A stretch of 64,000 nucleotides of DNA, from positions 1 to 64,000 of the forward strand of contig CAWKIV010000009.1 in assembly GCA_963849885.1 (NCBI GenBank). Reading direction: 5' to 3'. This document shows positions 14,932 to 23,520 of this stretch, in pieces; position 1 is the stretch's first letter, and every line of letters begins with the position of its first letter. The position numbers and the translations under genes were made by a program. The DNA is from CADCTP01 sp963849885 (lineage in GTDB: Bacteria > Actinomycetota > Actinomycetes > Mycobacteriales > CADCTP01). The notes under the pieces are model-generated. The model was not told the origin of the DNA and ran no database searches. It worked only from the letters and a program-made list of their open reading frames with translations.

Positions 14932-15917
14932 CCGTACCCGCGCGGCGGTACGACGTCGCCCTGCTCGACCTCGACGGGGTGGTCTACCTCGGGCCGACGC
15001 CGATCGCCGGGGTGGCCGAGGCGCTGGCCGCGGCCCGGACGGCCGGGATGCGGCTGGCCTTCGTCACCAACAACGCGTCGCGCACCCCGGAGGACGTCGC
15101 CGAGCTGCTGCGCGGCATGGGCGTGCAGGCGGACGCGGCCGAGGTGATCACCTCCTCGCAGGCGGCCTGCCGGGTGCTCGCCGAGCGGCTGCCGGCCGGC
15201 GCGCCGGTGCTGGTGGTCGGCGGCGAGGGCCTGCACCGGGCCGCCGCCGACCGCGGCTTCAAGGTGGTGACCAGCGCGGACGACGAGCCCGTGGCGGTCG
15301 TGCAGGGGTACGGAGCCGGCGTCGGCTGGCGCGAGCTGGCCGAGGCGACGGTGGCGGTGCGCCGCGGCGCCTGGTGGGTGGCGACCAACCTGGACCTGAC
15401 CGTCCCGTCCGTGCGCGGTCCGCTGCCCGGCAACGGCTCGCTGGTCGGCGTGGTCCGCGCCGTGACCGGGCAGGAGCCGCAGGTCACCGGCAAGCCGGAC
15501 CCGGCGATGCACCGGGAGTCGGTGCAGCGCAGCGGCGCGCACGACCCGCTGGTGGTGGGGGACCGGCTGGACACCGACATCGAGGGCGCCGGCCGGGTCG
15601 GCTGCGACAGCCTGCTCGTGCTGACCGGGGTGGCCACCCCGGCGGAGGTGCTCGCCGCTCCGCCGCAGCGGCGGCCCACGTACGTCACCGCGGGGCTGGA
15701 CGGGCTGCTGGTCCCGTACGAGGAGCCGGTCGCCGTGGGGGACGGCTGGACCTGCGGCGGCTGGACGGTGAGCGCGGACCTGCGGCTGGCCGGCGGCGGG
15801 GACGACCTGGCCGCGCTGCGGGCGCTGTGCGCGGCTGCGTGGGCGGGCACGCCCGGGCCGGTGCGGCCCGACGGCGCCGCGGCGACCGCGGCGGTGGAGC
15901 GGCTCGGCCTGGTCTGA
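14928..15917 (+). CDS. HAD-superfamily phosphatase, NagD type
   Basis: 329 residues. HAD motif I is LLDLDGVVYLG, motif II FVTNNASR, and motifs III/IV appear as GKPDPAMHRESV and VVGDRLDTDIEGA. This is the NagD/PNPase-like class IIA, whose members dephosphorylate small phosphometabolites. A C-terminal extension of about 70 residues (DGWTCGGWTVSADLRLAGGG) is unlike NagD but common in actinobacterial members. GTG 14928 overlaps the TPR gene stop. The substrate cannot be read from sequence. Confidence 0.92.
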   Translation: MTVPARRYDVALLDLDGVVYLGPTPIAGVAEALAAARTAGMRLAFVTNNASRTPEDVAELLRGMGVQADAAEVITSSQAACRVLAERLPAGAPVLVVGGEGLHRAAADRGFKVVTSADDEPVAVVQGYGAGVGWRELAEATVAVRRGAWWVATNLDLTVPSVRGPLPGNGSLVGVVRAVTGQEPQVTGKPDPAMHRESVQRSGAHDPLVVGDRLDTDIEGAGRVGCDSLLVLTGVATPAEVLAAPPQRRPTYVTAGLDGLLVPYEEPVAVGDGWTCGGWTVSADLRLAGGGDDLAALRALCAAAWAGTPGPVRPDGAAATAAVERLGLV

Positions 15918-15930
15918 GGACCAGGCCCGT

Positions 15931-16066
15931 CCGCGACCGGCTGAGGAGTCCGGGCGCCGGCTGAGGAGTCCCGCTGCCGGCTGAGCAGTTCGGCTGTCGG
16001 CTGAGGACTCCGAGCACCGGCTGAGCAGCGGTGGCTGCTCAGTCGGGCCGGGGGCTGCTCAGTCGG
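15931..16066. repeat. Intergenic 20-bp repeat cassette A with central hairpin
   Basis: Five direct copies of a 20-base unit built on CCGGCTGAGGAGTCC start CTGAG at 15941, 15961, 15981, 16001 and 16021, in exact register. The last copy pairs with GCTGCTCAGTCGG (16034-16046) to form a 13-bp hairpin with one G-T pair and a GGTG loop. A further inverted copy follows at about 16053. The cassette lies between two convergent genes and resembles cassette B at 25837. A bidirectional terminator is a likely role. Confidence 0.75.
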
Positions 16067-16077
16067 CGGGCGGCGGC

Positions 16078-16416
16078 TTAGAGGAAGGAGCGGAGCTTGA
16101 GGAGGTCGAAGACGTTCGCGTCGACCTTGAGCCGGCCGCTCGCCCACGCCTTGGCGAAGTTGAGCCGGCCGTCGACCAGCGCGAGCAGGTCGTCGCTGGC
16201 GGTGGCCAGCTTGATCTGGCCGTCCGGCTTCGGCACCTGGCGGATGTCCCGGATCTCGCCGCCGGTCAGCTGGCCGGCGAAGGTGACCCCGAGGTCGGGC
16301 AGGTGGCAGCTGAGCGACCGGTCCAGCATCTTGCCGCGGGCCTCGGCCGCGTCCGGCGACCGCAGCCGCTCCGCCAGCTTGTGCATGGCGGCCTCGCACT
16401 CCTCGACCGTCGCCAC
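16078..16416 (-). CDS. SCP2-like sterol/lipid-binding domain protein
   Basis: 112 residues starting at GTG 16416 (minus strand) with GAGGGG upstream. The single domain resembles the SCP2 fold: LDRSLSCHLPDLGVTFAGQL, then IKLATASDDLLALVDGRLNFAKAWASGRLKVDA-type residues, where LVDGRLNFAKAWASGRL is the SCP2 hallmark. These small proteins occur next to tlyA in many actinobacteria; the ligand is unknown. It converges on the NagD-type gene across the repeat cassette. Confidence 0.85.
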   Translation of the reverse strand: MATVEECEAAMHKLAERLRSPDAAEARGKMLDRSLSCHLPDLGVTFAGQLTGGEIRDIRQVPKPDGQIKLATASDDLLALVDGRLNFAKAWASGRLKVDANVFDLLKLRSFL

Positions 16417-16524
16417 CAGAACCCCTCACTTCGCCTGACCCCGCCGGGACCGTACCCCACCGGGCCGATGCCGTAGCGTGGTCGCACTGACGACGACGGG
16501 GTTCGTACGCACGAGGAGCAGACC

Positions 16525-17187
16525 ATGGTCCGCGACGCGCTCACCGGATACTGGACGCTGGTCAGCGGGTTGACCGAGGTCACCGTGGAGCGGGCCCGGG
16601 CGGCCGCGCGGGCGATGATGAGCCAGGGCGAGGTCACCCGGGAGCAGGTGAGCGGGCTGGCCCAGGAGATCACCGAGGCGTCCCGGGCCAACCGGGAGGC
16701 GTTGCTCAAGCTGGTCCGGTACGAGGCGGAGCGGGCGGCGGCGCGGCTCGGGTTCGCCAGCACCGACGAGGTGAGCACGCTGCAGGGCCGGGTGCGGGAG
16801 CTGGAGCGGTCGATCGCCGAGCTGCGGGTTGCCACGGACGCGGCGACGGCGCCGGCGACGGCGGGCGCGGCGGATCGGCCGGTCGCGCGGCCGGCGGCAC
16901 CTGGGACAGCGCCGGGTGCGGCCGAGCCCGCGGCGCCGGTGGCGGCCAAGAAGGCGGCCGGGAAGAAGGCGCCGGCCAAGACGGCCAAGACGGCTGGGGC
17001 GGCCAAGGCGGCTGGGGCGACCGGGGCGGCCAAGACGACCGGGGCGGCCAAGACGGCCAAGACGGCTGGGGCGGCCAAGGCCGCCAAGGCGGCGAAGGCC
17101 ACCAAGGCGGCGAAGGCGCCGGCCAAGGCGGCGAAGGCGCCGGCGAAGAAGGCGGCGCCCCGGGCTGAGGCCGGGGGCGGGGCGTGA
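16525..17187 (+). CDS. Phasin-like coiled-coil protein with Lys/Ala histone-like tail
   Basis: 220 residues. The first 110 residues are amphipathic helix (VRDALTGYWTLVSGLTEVT, QVSGLAQEITEASRANREAL, then VSTLQGRVRELERSIAEL), similar to actinobacterial proteins annotated as PHA-regulator or phasin-like. Residues about 140-215 are a repetitive AAK/PAK tail resembling histone H1 or bacterial HU C-terminal tails, suggesting nucleic-acid or polyanion binding. ATG 16525 follows GAGGAG. Its stop overlaps the next gene's GTG. Function is inferred. Confidence 0.8.
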   Translation: MVRDALTGYWTLVSGLTEVTVERARAAARAMMSQGEVTREQVSGLAQEITEASRANREALLKLVRYEAERAAARLGFASTDEVSTLQGRVRELERSIAELRVATDAATAPATAGAADRPVARPAAPGTAPGAAEPAAPVAAKKAAGKKAPAKTAKTAGAAKAAGATGAAKTTGAAKTAKTAGAAKAAKAAKATKAAKAPAKAAKAPAKKAAPRAEAGGGA

Positions 17188-17762
17188 GCCGGCCCGGGAT
17201 CCCCGGGCCGGGACCCGGGCCGCGGCCGGGCCCGCCGGGCGGGTTCGCCGCGCCACGGCCCGGACCGCCGGCCCACCGACCCGGCCCACCGGCCGACCCG
17301 GCCGCCGACGGGGCGCCCGACAGCGGTGTTCCCGACGGCGGTGCCCCGAGCAATCCGCAGGGCGGCGCCCAGGACCTCGGTACGCCGGCCGGCACCGCCC
17401 CGGGTGGCGGTACCCCGGGCGGGCCGCAGGGCGGTGCCCACGGCCCTGGTACGCCGGGCGGTGGTGCCCCGGGTGGCGGTGCTCCGAGCGGGCCGCAGGA
17501 CGGTGCCCACGGCCCTGGTACGCCGGGCGGTGGTGCCACGGGTGGCGGTGCCACGGGCGGCGGTGCCCACGGCCTGGTACCCGGGCGGTGGTGCCCGGGC
17601 GGTGGGGCGGGGGGTGAGGTGCCGGGGGTGGTGGCGGCGCTGGCGGCGTCGGCCGCGGCGCTGGACGGGATCGCCGAGCTGCCGGTGGCCGAGCACGTCG
17701 CCCGCTACGACGCACTGCACGGCGAGCTGTCCGAGGCGCTCGCCGCCATCGACGGAATCTGA
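17184..17762 (+). CDS. Gly/Pro-rich repeat protein with conserved C-terminal helix
   Basis: 192 residues starting at GTG 17184 in a GTGA overlap. Residues 1-140 are Gly/Pro/Ala-rich with a repeated GAHGPGTPGGGAPGGGAP-type unit, encoded by tandem copies between about 17340 and 17560. The last 45 residues (VVAALAASAAALDGIAELPV, HVARYDALHGELSEALAAID) are the part conserved upstream of tlyA in actinobacteria. The function is unknown; the repeat is probably a disordered linker whose length varies. Confidence 0.75.
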   Translation: MSRPGIPGPGPGPRPGPPGGFAAPRPGPPAHRPGPPADPAADGAPDSGVPDGGAPSNPQGGAQDLGTPAGTAPGGGTPGGPQGGAHGPGTPGGGAPGGGAPSGPQDGAHGPGTPGGGATGGGATGGGAHGLVPGRWCPGGGAGGEVPGVVAALAASAAALDGIAELPVAEHVARYDALHGELSEALAAIDGI

Positions 17763-17765
17763 CCG

Positions 17766-18557
17766 GTGGTCCGGCGCGCCCGGCTGGACGCCGAGCTGGT
17801 CCGTCGCGGCCTGGCCCGCTCCCGCGAGCAGGCCGCGGAGCTGGTGCACGCCGGCCGGGTCCGGGTCGCCGGCAGCACCGCCACCAAGCCGGCCACCGCG
17901 GTCGACCCGGCCACCCCGGTGCTGGTCGAGGAGCGGCCGGACCAGCCGGACTACGCCTCCCGCGGCGGGCACAAGCTGGCCGGCGCCCTGGACGCACTGC
18001 CTGCCCTCCTCGTGGAGGGCCGCCGCGCCCTGGACGCCGGCGCGTCCACCGGCGGCTTCACCGACGTGCTGCTGCGCCGCGGCGCCCGGGAGGTGGTCGC
18101 CGTGGACGTCGGCTACGGCCAGCTGGCCTGGTCCCTGCGTACCGACGAGCGGGTGACCGTGCACGACCGGACCAACGTGCGCGAGCTGACGCCGGAGGCG
18201 ATCGGCGGCCCGGTCGAGCTGACCGTGGCCGACCTGTCCTTCATCCCGCTGACCCTGGTGCTGCCCGCGCTCGCCGCCTGCACCGCGCCGGAGGGTGACC
18301 TGCTGCCGATGGTCAAGCCACAGTTCGAGGTGGGCAAGGAGCGGGTCGGCGCCGGCGGCGTGGTCCGCGACCCGGGCCTGCGGGCCGAGGCCGTGCTCAA
18401 GGTCGCCACGGCCGCGTACGAGCTGGGGCTGGGCACCGAGGCCGTGGTCCGCAGCCCGCTGCCCGGCCCGGCCGGCAACGTCGAGTTCTTCCTGTGGCTG
18501 CGCCGCGGCGGGCCCGCCGCCGACCCGGACGCCGTCGCCGCGGCGGTCGGCCCGTGA
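17766..18557 (+). CDS. tlyA: TlyA family rRNA 2'-O-methyltransferase
   Basis: 263 residues. An N-terminal S4 RNA-binding domain (RLDAELVRRGLARSREQAAE) is followed by YASRGGHKLAGAL and the FtsJ-like SAM site ALDAGASTGGFTDVLLRRGA. Later motifs are VDVGYGQLAW, VADLSFIPLTLVLP and MVKPQFEVGKERVG, all diagnostic. In mycobacteria TlyA methylates 16S C1409 and 23S C1920 and makes ribosomes capreomycin-sensitive. GTG 17766 lies three bases after the preceding stop; its own stop overlaps nadK. Confidence 0.95.
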   Translation: MVRRARLDAELVRRGLARSREQAAELVHAGRVRVAGSTATKPATAVDPATPVLVEERPDQPDYASRGGHKLAGALDALPALLVEGRRALDAGASTGGFTDVLLRRGAREVVAVDVGYGQLAWSLRTDERVTVHDRTNVRELTPEAIGGPVELTVADLSFIPLTLVLPALAACTAPEGDLLPMVKPQFEVGKERVGAGGVVRDPGLRAEAVLKVATAAYELGLGTEAVVRSPLPGPAGNVEFFLWLRRGGPAADPDAVAAAVGP

Positions 18558-19441
18558 CCCGGTCCGCGCTGCTGGTCACCCACACCGGCCGCCGGGACAT
18601 GGTGGACCGGGCCCGGCAGGTGCAGGCGGCGCTGGTCGAGGCGGGCATCGAGGTGCGGATGCTGGCCGAGGAGGCGGCCGACCTCGGCGTCACCGACGTC
18701 CGCGCGGTGCCGCCCGGGGAGCCGGCCGCCGACGGCGTCGAGGTGGTGCTGGTGCTCGGCGGGGACGGCACGTTCCTGCGGGCGGCCGAGCTGGCCCGCC
18801 CGTGCCGGGCCACCCTGGTCGGGGTCAACCTGGGCCGGGTGGGATTCCTGGCCGAGACCGAGCCGGAGGCGCTGCCGGACACGGTCCGGCACATCGTGCA
18901 GCGGACGTACCAGGTGGAGGAGCGGCTGACCCTCGACGTCCGGGTGACCGTGGCCGGCGAGCTGGTCGCGGCCGACTGGGCGCTGAACGAGGCGTCGGTG
19001 GAGAAGACGAAGCGGGAGCGGATGCTCGAGGTGACCCTCGACATCGACGGCCGGCCGCTGACCAGCTTCGGCTGCGACGGGGTGGTCTGCGCCAGCCCGA
19101 CCGGCTCGACCGCGTACGCGTTCTCCTCCGGCGGGCCGGTGGTGTGGCCGGAGGTGCAGGCGCTGCTGGTGGTGCCGACCTCGGCGCACGCGCTGTTCGC
19201 GCGGCCGCTGGTGATCTCGCCGGACTCGACCGTGACCATCACCGTGGACGACAGCGGGCACGACGGCATCCTCGGCTGCGACGGCCGGCGTACGTCGCCG
19301 GTGCCGGCCGGGGCCCGGGTGGAGGTGCGCCGCGGCGTCGAGCCGGTGCGGATCGCCCGGATGCACCCGCGGCCGTTCACCGAGCGGCTGGTGGCGAAGT
19401 TCGGCCTGCCGGTGGACGGTTTCCGCGCCAGCCGGCCCTGA
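18554..19441 (+). CDS. nadK: NAD kinase
   Basis: 295 residues from GTG 18554, overlapping the tlyA stop. Makes NADP from NAD and ATP (or polyphosphate). Motifs are LGGDGTFLRAAELA, NLGRVGFLAE, ALNEASVEK and SPTGSTAYAFSSGGPV. The longer open frame upstream is inside tlyA. The tlyA-nadK-recN order is a stable actinobacterial block, consistent with cotranscription. Confidence 0.97.
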   Translation: MTRSALLVTHTGRRDMVDRARQVQAALVEAGIEVRMLAEEAADLGVTDVRAVPPGEPAADGVEVVLVLGGDGTFLRAAELARPCRATLVGVNLGRVGFLAETEPEALPDTVRHIVQRTYQVEERLTLDVRVTVAGELVAADWALNEASVEKTKRERMLEVTLDIDGRPLTSFGCDGVVCASPTGSTAYAFSSGGPVVWPEVQALLVVPTSAHALFARPLVISPDSTVTITVDDSGHDGILGCDGRRTSPVPAGARVEVRRGVEPVRIARMHPRPFTERLVAKFGLPVDGFRASRP

Positions 19442-19459
19442 GTGGTTACGCTTCTGCCC

Positions 19460-21223
19460 GTGCTGTCCGAGATCCGCATCCGGGGCCTCGGCGTGATCGA
19501 GGACGTGACCCTGGAGCTCGGCCCGGGGCTGACCGTGGTCACCGGCGAGACCGGGGCCGGCAAGACGATGGTGGTCACCGGCCTGCACCTGCTCTTCGGT
19601 GGCCGGGCCGACCCGGCCCGGGTGCGCTCCGGCTCCGGCCGGGCGGTGGTCGACGGCCGGCTCCGGCTGCCGGTCGGCTCGCCGGTGCTGGAGCGGGCCC
19701 GCGACGCCGGCGCCGAGGTCGACGAGGACGGCGAGCTGCTGGTGTCCCGGGCGATCGCGGTGGAGGGCCGGTCGCGGGCGTTCCTGGGCGGCAGCGCGGT
19801 GCCGGCCGGGCTGCTCGGCGAGCTGGCCGACGGCGTGCTGGCCGTGCACGGGCAGTCCGACCAGCTGCGGCTGCTGCGGCCGGGCGAGCAGCGGGCCGCG
19901 CTGGACCGGTACGGCGAGGTGGCCGACCTGCTCGACCGGCACCGCGCGGCGTACGGGCGCTGGCAGCAGCTGGCCACCGACCTGGCCGACCGGACCGCGC
20001 GGGTCCGGGAGCTGACCCGGGAGGCCGACGTGCTGCGGCACGGGCTGGCCGAGATCGCCGCGGTCGAGCCCCAGCCGGGCGAGGACGGCACGCTGGCCGC
20101 CGAGGCGGAGAAGCTGGCCCACTCCGACGCGCTCCGGCTGGCCGCGCGGACCGCGCACGACGCGCTGGCCGGCGACCCGGCCGACCCGGCCGCCGGGGAC
20201 GCGGACGCCGCCGCGCTGCTCGGGGCGGCCCGCCGCGCGCTGGCGCACGAGTCCGCCGCCGACCCGGAGCTGGCCGCGCTGGAGAAGCGGCTGGACGAGG
20301 TGGCCTACCTGGTCGCCGACGTGGCCGCCGAGCTGGCGTCGTACGCGGAGCGCACCGACGCCGACCCGGCCCGGCTGGCCGCGGTGGAGGACCGGCGGGC
20401 CGCGCTCAAGGCGCTCACCCGCAAGTACGGCGAGGGCCTCGACGAGGTGCTCGCCTGGGCCGCCGACGCCGACGCGCGACTGTCCACTCTGGACGTCTCC
20501 GAGGACGCGCTGGCCGCCCTGGCGGCGGAGCGGGACGCCGCGGCGGCCGAGGTGGCCGGGCTGGCCGGCGAGCTGTCGGCGGCGCGCGCCGCGGCCGCGG
20601 AGCGCTTCGGGGCGGCGGTGACGGCCGAGCTGGTCGGGCTGGCCATGCCCCGGGCGGCGGTGACGGTCGAGGTGCGCCGGAAGCCGGCCGGGTCCGACGG
20701 CGCGGCGCCGGCGGTCGAGCTGGCCGGCGAGCGGGTCGCGGTCGGCCCGGACGGCGTGGACGAGGTCGAGGTGCTGCTCCGGCCGCACCCCGGCGCGCCG
20801 CCGCTGCCGATCCAGCGCGGCGCGTCCGGCGGCGAGCTGTCCCGGGTGATGCTCGCGGTCGAGGTGGTCTTCGCCGGCGCCGACCCGGTGCCGACGATGG
20901 TCTTCGACGAGGTGGACGCCGGGGTCGGCGGCCGCGCCGCGGTCGAGGTGGGTCGCCGGCTGGCCCGGCTCGCCCGCGACCACCAGGTCCTCGTGGTCAC
21001 CCACCTGCCGCAGGTGGCCGCGTACGCGGACGCCCACGTGGTCGTGGACAAGGCCGACAGCGACGGCGCTCTGGTCACCAAGAGCGACGTCCGGCTGCTG
21101 GACGAGCCGGGCCGGGTGCGCGAGCTGGCCCGGATGCTGGCCGGGCTGGAGGGCTCCGAGCTGGGCCGGGCGCACGCCGAGGAGCTGCTGGCCACCGCGG
21201 CCGCGGATCGCGCCGGGTCCTGA
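19460..21223 (+). CDS. recN: DNA repair protein RecN
   Basis: 587-residue SMC-like ATPase for double-strand-break repair. Walker A is VVTGETGAGKTMVVTGL, the signature is RGASGGELSRVMLAVE, Walker B is TMVFDEVDAGVGGRAA, and the long helical middle is present. I prefer GTG 19460 (VLSEIRIRGLGVIED), the usual RecN N-terminus, over GTG 19442. TACGCT is exactly seven bases before 19460, pointing to a leaderless transcript that starts at this codon, a promoter separate from tlyA-nadK. Confidence 0.95.
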   Translation: MLSEIRIRGLGVIEDVTLELGPGLTVVTGETGAGKTMVVTGLHLLFGGRADPARVRSGSGRAVVDGRLRLPVGSPVLERARDAGAEVDEDGELLVSRAIAVEGRSRAFLGGSAVPAGLLGELADGVLAVHGQSDQLRLLRPGEQRAALDRYGEVADLLDRHRAAYGRWQQLATDLADRTARVRELTREADVLRHGLAEIAAVEPQPGEDGTLAAEAEKLAHSDALRLAARTAHDALAGDPADPAAGDADAAALLGAARRALAHESAADPELAALEKRLDEVAYLVADVAAELASYAERTDADPARLAAVEDRRAALKALTRKYGEGLDEVLAWAADADARLSTLDVSEDALAALAAERDAAAAEVAGLAGELSAARAAAAERFGAAVTAELVGLAMPRAAVTVEVRRKPAGSDGAAPAVELAGERVAVGPDGVDEVEVLLRPHPGAPPLPIQRGASGGELSRVMLAVEVVFAGADPVPTMVFDEVDAGVGGRAAVEVGRRLARLARDHQVLVVTHLPQVAAYADAHVVVDKADSDGALVTKSDVRLLDEPGRVRELARMLAGLEGSELGRAHAEELLATAAADRAGS

Positions 21224-21297
21224 CCTGCGCCAATTCGGCGGCTCCATGGGTGTTTCGCTCCCCGGCCGGGGCGGAGTCCGGTGGCACGCTGAGCGCC

Positions 21298-22476
21298 ATG
21301 AAGCTCGCTCTGCGTCGCCGGACGGAGACGCCGCTGCCCGGCGTCACCGGCGTGGCCCGGGTCGACCGGCGCACCGACCAGCTGCTGCCCCGGCTGCGGC
21401 GCGGTGACATCGCCGTCCTCGACCAGGTCGACCTGGACCGGACGACCGCGGACGCGCTGGTCGCCGCGGAGGTCGGCGGCGTGGTCAACGCCAGCCCGTG
21501 CATCTCCGGGCGCTACCCGACGCTCGGGCCGGAGATCCTCGTCGCGGCCGGGATCCCGGTCCTCGACCAGGTCGGCACCGAGGTCTTCGGGGCGCTGAAG
21601 GACGGCGCCAAGGTCCGCCTCGACGGCGACACGCTGTACGCGGGGGAGCAGGTGGTCGCCGAGGGCCGGCCGCAGACCACCGAGGGCGTGTCCGCGCAGC
21701 TGCTGGAGGCCAAGGCCGGGCTGTCCGCCCAGCTGGAGGCGTTCGCCGCGAACACCGTCGAGTACATGAAGCAGGAGCGCACGCTGCTGCTCGACGGTGT
21801 CGGCGTGCCGGAGGTGCGCACCGCGCTGAAGGGCCGGCACGCGCTGCTCGTCGCCCGCGGCTACGACTACAAGTCCGACCTGGCCTCGCTGCGGCACTAC
21901 ATCAAGGAGTTCAAGCCGGTGCTGGTCGGCGTCGACGGCGGCGCCGACGCGCTGCTCGAGGCGGGCTACCAGCCCGACCTCATCGTCGGCGACCTGCAGG
22001 CGGTGTCCGACGAGGCGCTGCGCTCCGCCGCCGAGGTCGTCGTGCACACCGACCCGGACGGCCGGGCGCCCGGCCTGGAGCGGGCGCAGGACTTCGGGGT
22101 GGACGCGGTCCGCTTCCCCTCCGCCGGCACCAGCGAGGACATCGCGCTGCTGCTGGTCGACACGCACGGCGCCGAGCTGGTCGTCACCGTGGGCACGCAC
22201 GCCACGCTGCTGGAGTTCCTGGACCGGGGCCGGGCCGGGATGGCCTCGACCTTCCTGACCCGGCTGCGGCTCGGCGGCACGCTGGTCGACGCGAAGGCGG
22301 CCAGCCGGCTCTACCGCAGCCGGATCTCCGCGTTCGCCCTGCTGCTGGTCGTGCTCGCCGCGCTCGCCGTCGCCGGCGCCGTGCTCGCGCTGTCCACCGA
22401 CGGGCGGACCTGGGTGGCGATGGTCTCCGGCTGGTGGGACGACGGGTACGCCTGGGGGAGGGACCTGCTCTCGTGA
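21298..22476 (+). CDS. steA: SteA-like cytokinetic protein
   Basis: 392 residues. The N-terminal half (GVARVDRRTDQLLPRLRRGD, NASPCISGRYPTLGPEIL) and thiamine-pyrophosphokinase-like middle (VLVGVDGGADALLEAGYQPD) match actinobacterial SteA, which together with SteB helps cell separation in Corynebacterium. One transmembrane helix near residues 345-365 (SAFALLLVVLAALAVAGAVL) ends the protein. ATG 21298 has CACGCT seven bases upstream, a leaderless signature. The stop overlaps steB. Confidence 0.88.
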   Translation: MKLALRRRTETPLPGVTGVARVDRRTDQLLPRLRRGDIAVLDQVDLDRTTADALVAAEVGGVVNASPCISGRYPTLGPEILVAAGIPVLDQVGTEVFGALKDGAKVRLDGDTLYAGEQVVAEGRPQTTEGVSAQLLEAKAGLSAQLEAFAANTVEYMKQERTLLLDGVGVPEVRTALKGRHALLVARGYDYKSDLASLRHYIKEFKPVLVGVDGGADALLEAGYQPDLIVGDLQAVSDEALRSAAEVVVHTDPDGRAPGLERAQDFGVDAVRFPSAGTSEDIALLLVDTHGAELVVTVGTHATLLEFLDRGRAGMASTFLTRLRLGGTLVDAKAASRLYRSRISAFALLLVVLAALAVAGAVLALSTDGRTWVAMVSGWWDDGYAWGRDLLS

Positions 22477-23411
22477 TCGACTTCCGCTACCACATCGTCT
22501 CCCTGGTCGCCGTCTTCCTCGCCCTCGCCCTCGGGGTCCTGCTCGGCACCACCCAGCTCAGCGGCGTCGTCTCCGACGACCTGCGCGGGCAGGTGCGGCA
22601 GCTCGACGCGGACAAGCGCGACCTGCAGGCGCAGCTGCGGACGGCGCAGGGCCGCGCCAAGGGCGACGACGCGGTCACCGCCGCGCTGGCGCCGAAGCTG
22701 GTCGCCGGCACCCTGCGGGACGCGAAGGTGGTGCTGGTGGCCACCCCGCAGGCGGCCGACGCGACCGTCGAGAGCGTCCAGCAGACGATGGAGCGGGCCG
22801 GCGCGACGGTCACCGGCCGGGTGCAGCTCACCGACGACTACGCCGACCCGCGGCGGGCCGCGGACGCGAAGGCGTACGTCACCGGCGGCAGCCAGCCGGC
22901 CGGCTTCCAGCTGCCGGAGAGCGAGGACGCCGGCGTGCTGTCCGGCGCCCTGCTGTCGTACGGGCTGCTGGGCAGCAAGCAGGGCGACCCGGCGCCGACG
23001 GTGACCAGCGAGGTGCTGGCCGGCTTCGCCAGCCTGCGGATGCTCCGGGTGGACAGCGCCCAGGTCACCCCGGCCGACCTGGCCGTGGTGGTGACCTCCG
23101 GCGCGGTCGCCGGCGAGGACCCGGCCGGCCGGCTGCGCACCCTCGGCGACCTGGTGTCGGCGCTGGACGGCGCCGGGCGGGGCGTGGTGGTGGCCGGGAC
23201 GGCCGCCGCGGCCGGCAAGGACGGCCTGGTCGGCGCGGTGCGGGCGGACAGCGGGCTGGCCTCGGCGGTGTCCACGGTGGACCACGCCGACCGGCCCGTC
23301 GGGCAGGTCGCGGCCGTCTTCGCGCTGGCCCAGCAGGGCGCCGGGCGGAGCGGGCAGTACGGCACCGCGGCCGGGGCCGATGCCCCGTTCCCGCCCACGT
23401 CGTCCAGTTGA
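22473..23411 (+). CDS. steB: SteB / MctB-type membrane protein (copper transporter family)
   Basis: 312 residues from GTG 22473 in a GTGA overlap with steA. It begins MIDFRYHIVSLVAVFLALAL, a single N-terminal membrane helix typical of the MctB/DUF3186 family, followed by a coiled coil (LRGQVRQLDADKRDLQAQLR) and a periplasmic-type domain. Mycobacterial MctB affects copper content; the corynebacterial relative SteB works with SteA at the division site. Context favours the division role. The copper name is only a family label. Confidence 0.87.
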   Translation: MIDFRYHIVSLVAVFLALALGVLLGTTQLSGVVSDDLRGQVRQLDADKRDLQAQLRTAQGRAKGDDAVTAALAPKLVAGTLRDAKVVLVATPQAADATVESVQQTMERAGATVTGRVQLTDDYADPRRAADAKAYVTGGSQPAGFQLPESEDAGVLSGALLSYGLLGSKQGDPAPTVTSEVLAGFASLRMLRVDSAQVTPADLAVVVTSGAVAGEDPAGRLRTLGDLVSALDGAGRGVVVAGTAAAAGKDGLVGAVRADSGLASAVSTVDHADRPVGQVAAVFALAQQGAGRSGQYGTAAGADAPFPPTSSS

Positions 23412-23520
23412 CGCACGGCGCGGCGGACAGCGGGACGCCGCCGCCGTGTTACCGTGGATTCCCGTGGATCGCGGGCCGAGAGCAGCCGGACGGCCCGCAT
23501 GGACACCGCGGGAGAGCCCC

